Assembly: GCA_021199145.1 (NCBI GenBank)
Contig: JAJQIP010000197.1
Location: forward strand, 1-6,495
DNA length: 6,495 nt
DNA from: Porphyromonadaceae bacterium
GTDB lineage: Bacteria > Bacteroidota > Bacteroidia > Bacteroidales > UBA11471
Direction: 5' to 3'
This document shows, one piece after another, positions 5,837-6,495 of the stretch (positions are counted from its first letter, which is position 1; each line of letters starts with the position of its first letter). A program made the translations under genes and the position numbers. The notes below the pieces were generated by a model, which had not been told where the DNA came from, did not search any database, and saw only the letters and a program-made list of their open reading frames with translations.

Positions 5837-6495
5837 TTACTTCATCCCGACAACATGCGTCGGCGGCAACGCCTCATTCCGTCTCCCGACCGCCTCGACA
5901 ACCGCCTGCGCCAACCGGTTGAAAGCCTCCCCCGTCACGGTATCATCACGCAAGGCGACAGGCTCCCCCTCATCCCCGCTCTCGCAGATACTCTGCACAA
6001 TAGGAATCTGCCCCAGCAACGTCAGATGAAGTTCCTCCGCCAACCGCTTCACCCCCTCCCGACCGAAAATGTAATACCGGTTTTCGGGCAGTTCCGCCGG
6101 CGTGAACCACGCCATATTCTCCACCAATCCGAGCAACGGCACATTCACCTTATCATTGGCGAACATGTCAATCCCCTTCCGGGCATCGGCCAAAGCGACC
6201 TGTTGGGGAGTAGAGACGACAATGGCTCCCGTCACCGCCAACGTCTGGATAAGGGTAAGGTGAATGTCGCTCGTCCCGGGCGGCAAATCTATCAGGAAGT
6301 AGTCAAGCTCCCCCCAAAGCGCCTCTCCGATAAGCTGTTTCAATGCATTGCTCGCCATACCGCCCCGCCATACTACGGCATTGTCGGGAGAGACAAAGAA
6401 ACCGATGGAGAGCAGTTTCACCCCATATTTCTCGATAGGAACGATAAGGTCACGTCCGTCGACATTCTCGGCATACGGACGGGCATCCTCCACAT
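5837..6495 (-). CDS. mrp: Mrp/ApbC/NBP35-type P-loop ATPase, iron-sulfur cluster carrier protein (partial; N-terminal part beyond the right edge)
   Basis: The last 218 codons of an Mrp-family protein, normally about 360 residues, that carries and delivers iron-sulfur clusters in the cytosol. The true start, the Walker A motif and any N-terminal MIP18-like domain lie outside the window. The first complete codon here (6493-6491) is an internal GTG (Val) in the family's VEDARPY stretch, not a start. In fragment numbering the visible motifs are VWRGGMAS at 41-48, the Walker-B-like DYFLIDLPPGTSD at 64-76, STPQ at 94-97 and VENMAWF at 124-130. The C-terminal CxxC that binds the cluster in many Mrp proteins is absent; the region reads ENMAWFTPAELPENRYYIFG, and the fragment has a single Cys (170). 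That sequence style is, as far as I recall, typical of Bacteroidota homologues. A terminator follows directly. Confidence 0.93.
   Translation of the reverse strand, partial: VEDARPYAENVDGRDLIVPIEKYGVKLLSIGFFVSPDNAVVWRGGMASNALKQLIGEALWGELDYFLIDLPPGTSDIHLTLIQTLAVTGAIVVSTPQQVALADARKGIDMFANDKVNVPLLGLVENMAWFTPAELPENRYYIFGREGVKRLAEELHLTLLGQIPIVQSICESGDEGEPVALRDDTVTGEAFNRLAQAVVEAVGRRNEALPPTHVVGMK

Noticed and set aside
5691..6029. 112-residue plus-strand open frame
   Set aside because: Most of it lies antisense to the well-supported mrp gene, and the rest covers the repeat cluster and hairpins; composition is Pro/Arg/Ser rich without family resemblance.

Overview
The window looks like chromosome from a member of the order Bacteroidales (phylum Bacteroidota) with moderately high GC. 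The reasons are the protein families, the lack of Shine-Dalgarno sequences ahead of the genes, A/T-rich leaders, a TAnnTTTG-type -7 promoter element, and an Mrp protein with the sequence style of Bacteroides relatives. The genus cannot be fixed from the sequence alone.

Left part (92-4002, + strand): three genes lie head to tail. The first two are exported pectin/plant-cell-wall enzymes: a CE8 pectin methylesterase and, 19 bp later, a GH43 glycosidase with a C-terminal beta-sandwich domain. They look like a piece of a polysaccharide utilization locus (PUL) whose SusC/SusD and regulator genes would lie outside the window. After only 40 bp comes purT, the formate-dependent GAR transformylase of purine synthesis. 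No terminator separates it from the PUL genes. A strong intrinsic terminator at 4025-4055 closes the series.

Middle part (4068-5321, - strand, convergent with purT): one gene for a PAP2-type phosphatase fused to a C-terminal segment that resembles an outer-membrane beta-barrel and ends in Phe. It is visibly lower in GC than its neighbours. A -7-like element at 5345-5352 lies inside the longest open frame and argues for the downstream start at 5321.

Right part: a 515-bp non-coding stretch (5322-5836), then the 3' two thirds of an mrp/apbC-type P-loop ATPase gene (- strand), which runs off the right edge. The non-coding stretch is the least explained part of the window. It holds a degenerate direct-repeat family with core ATCGAA-N4-GTYAGYG (several units spaced 26 or 13 bp), a perfect 16-bp-arm hairpin that looks like a lengthened version of the purT terminator stem, several small CCC/GGG hairpins, and the mrp terminator. 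No complete new defence, mobile or secretion system is visible. The repeat/hairpin cluster and the phosphatase-barrel fusion most deserve a second look.
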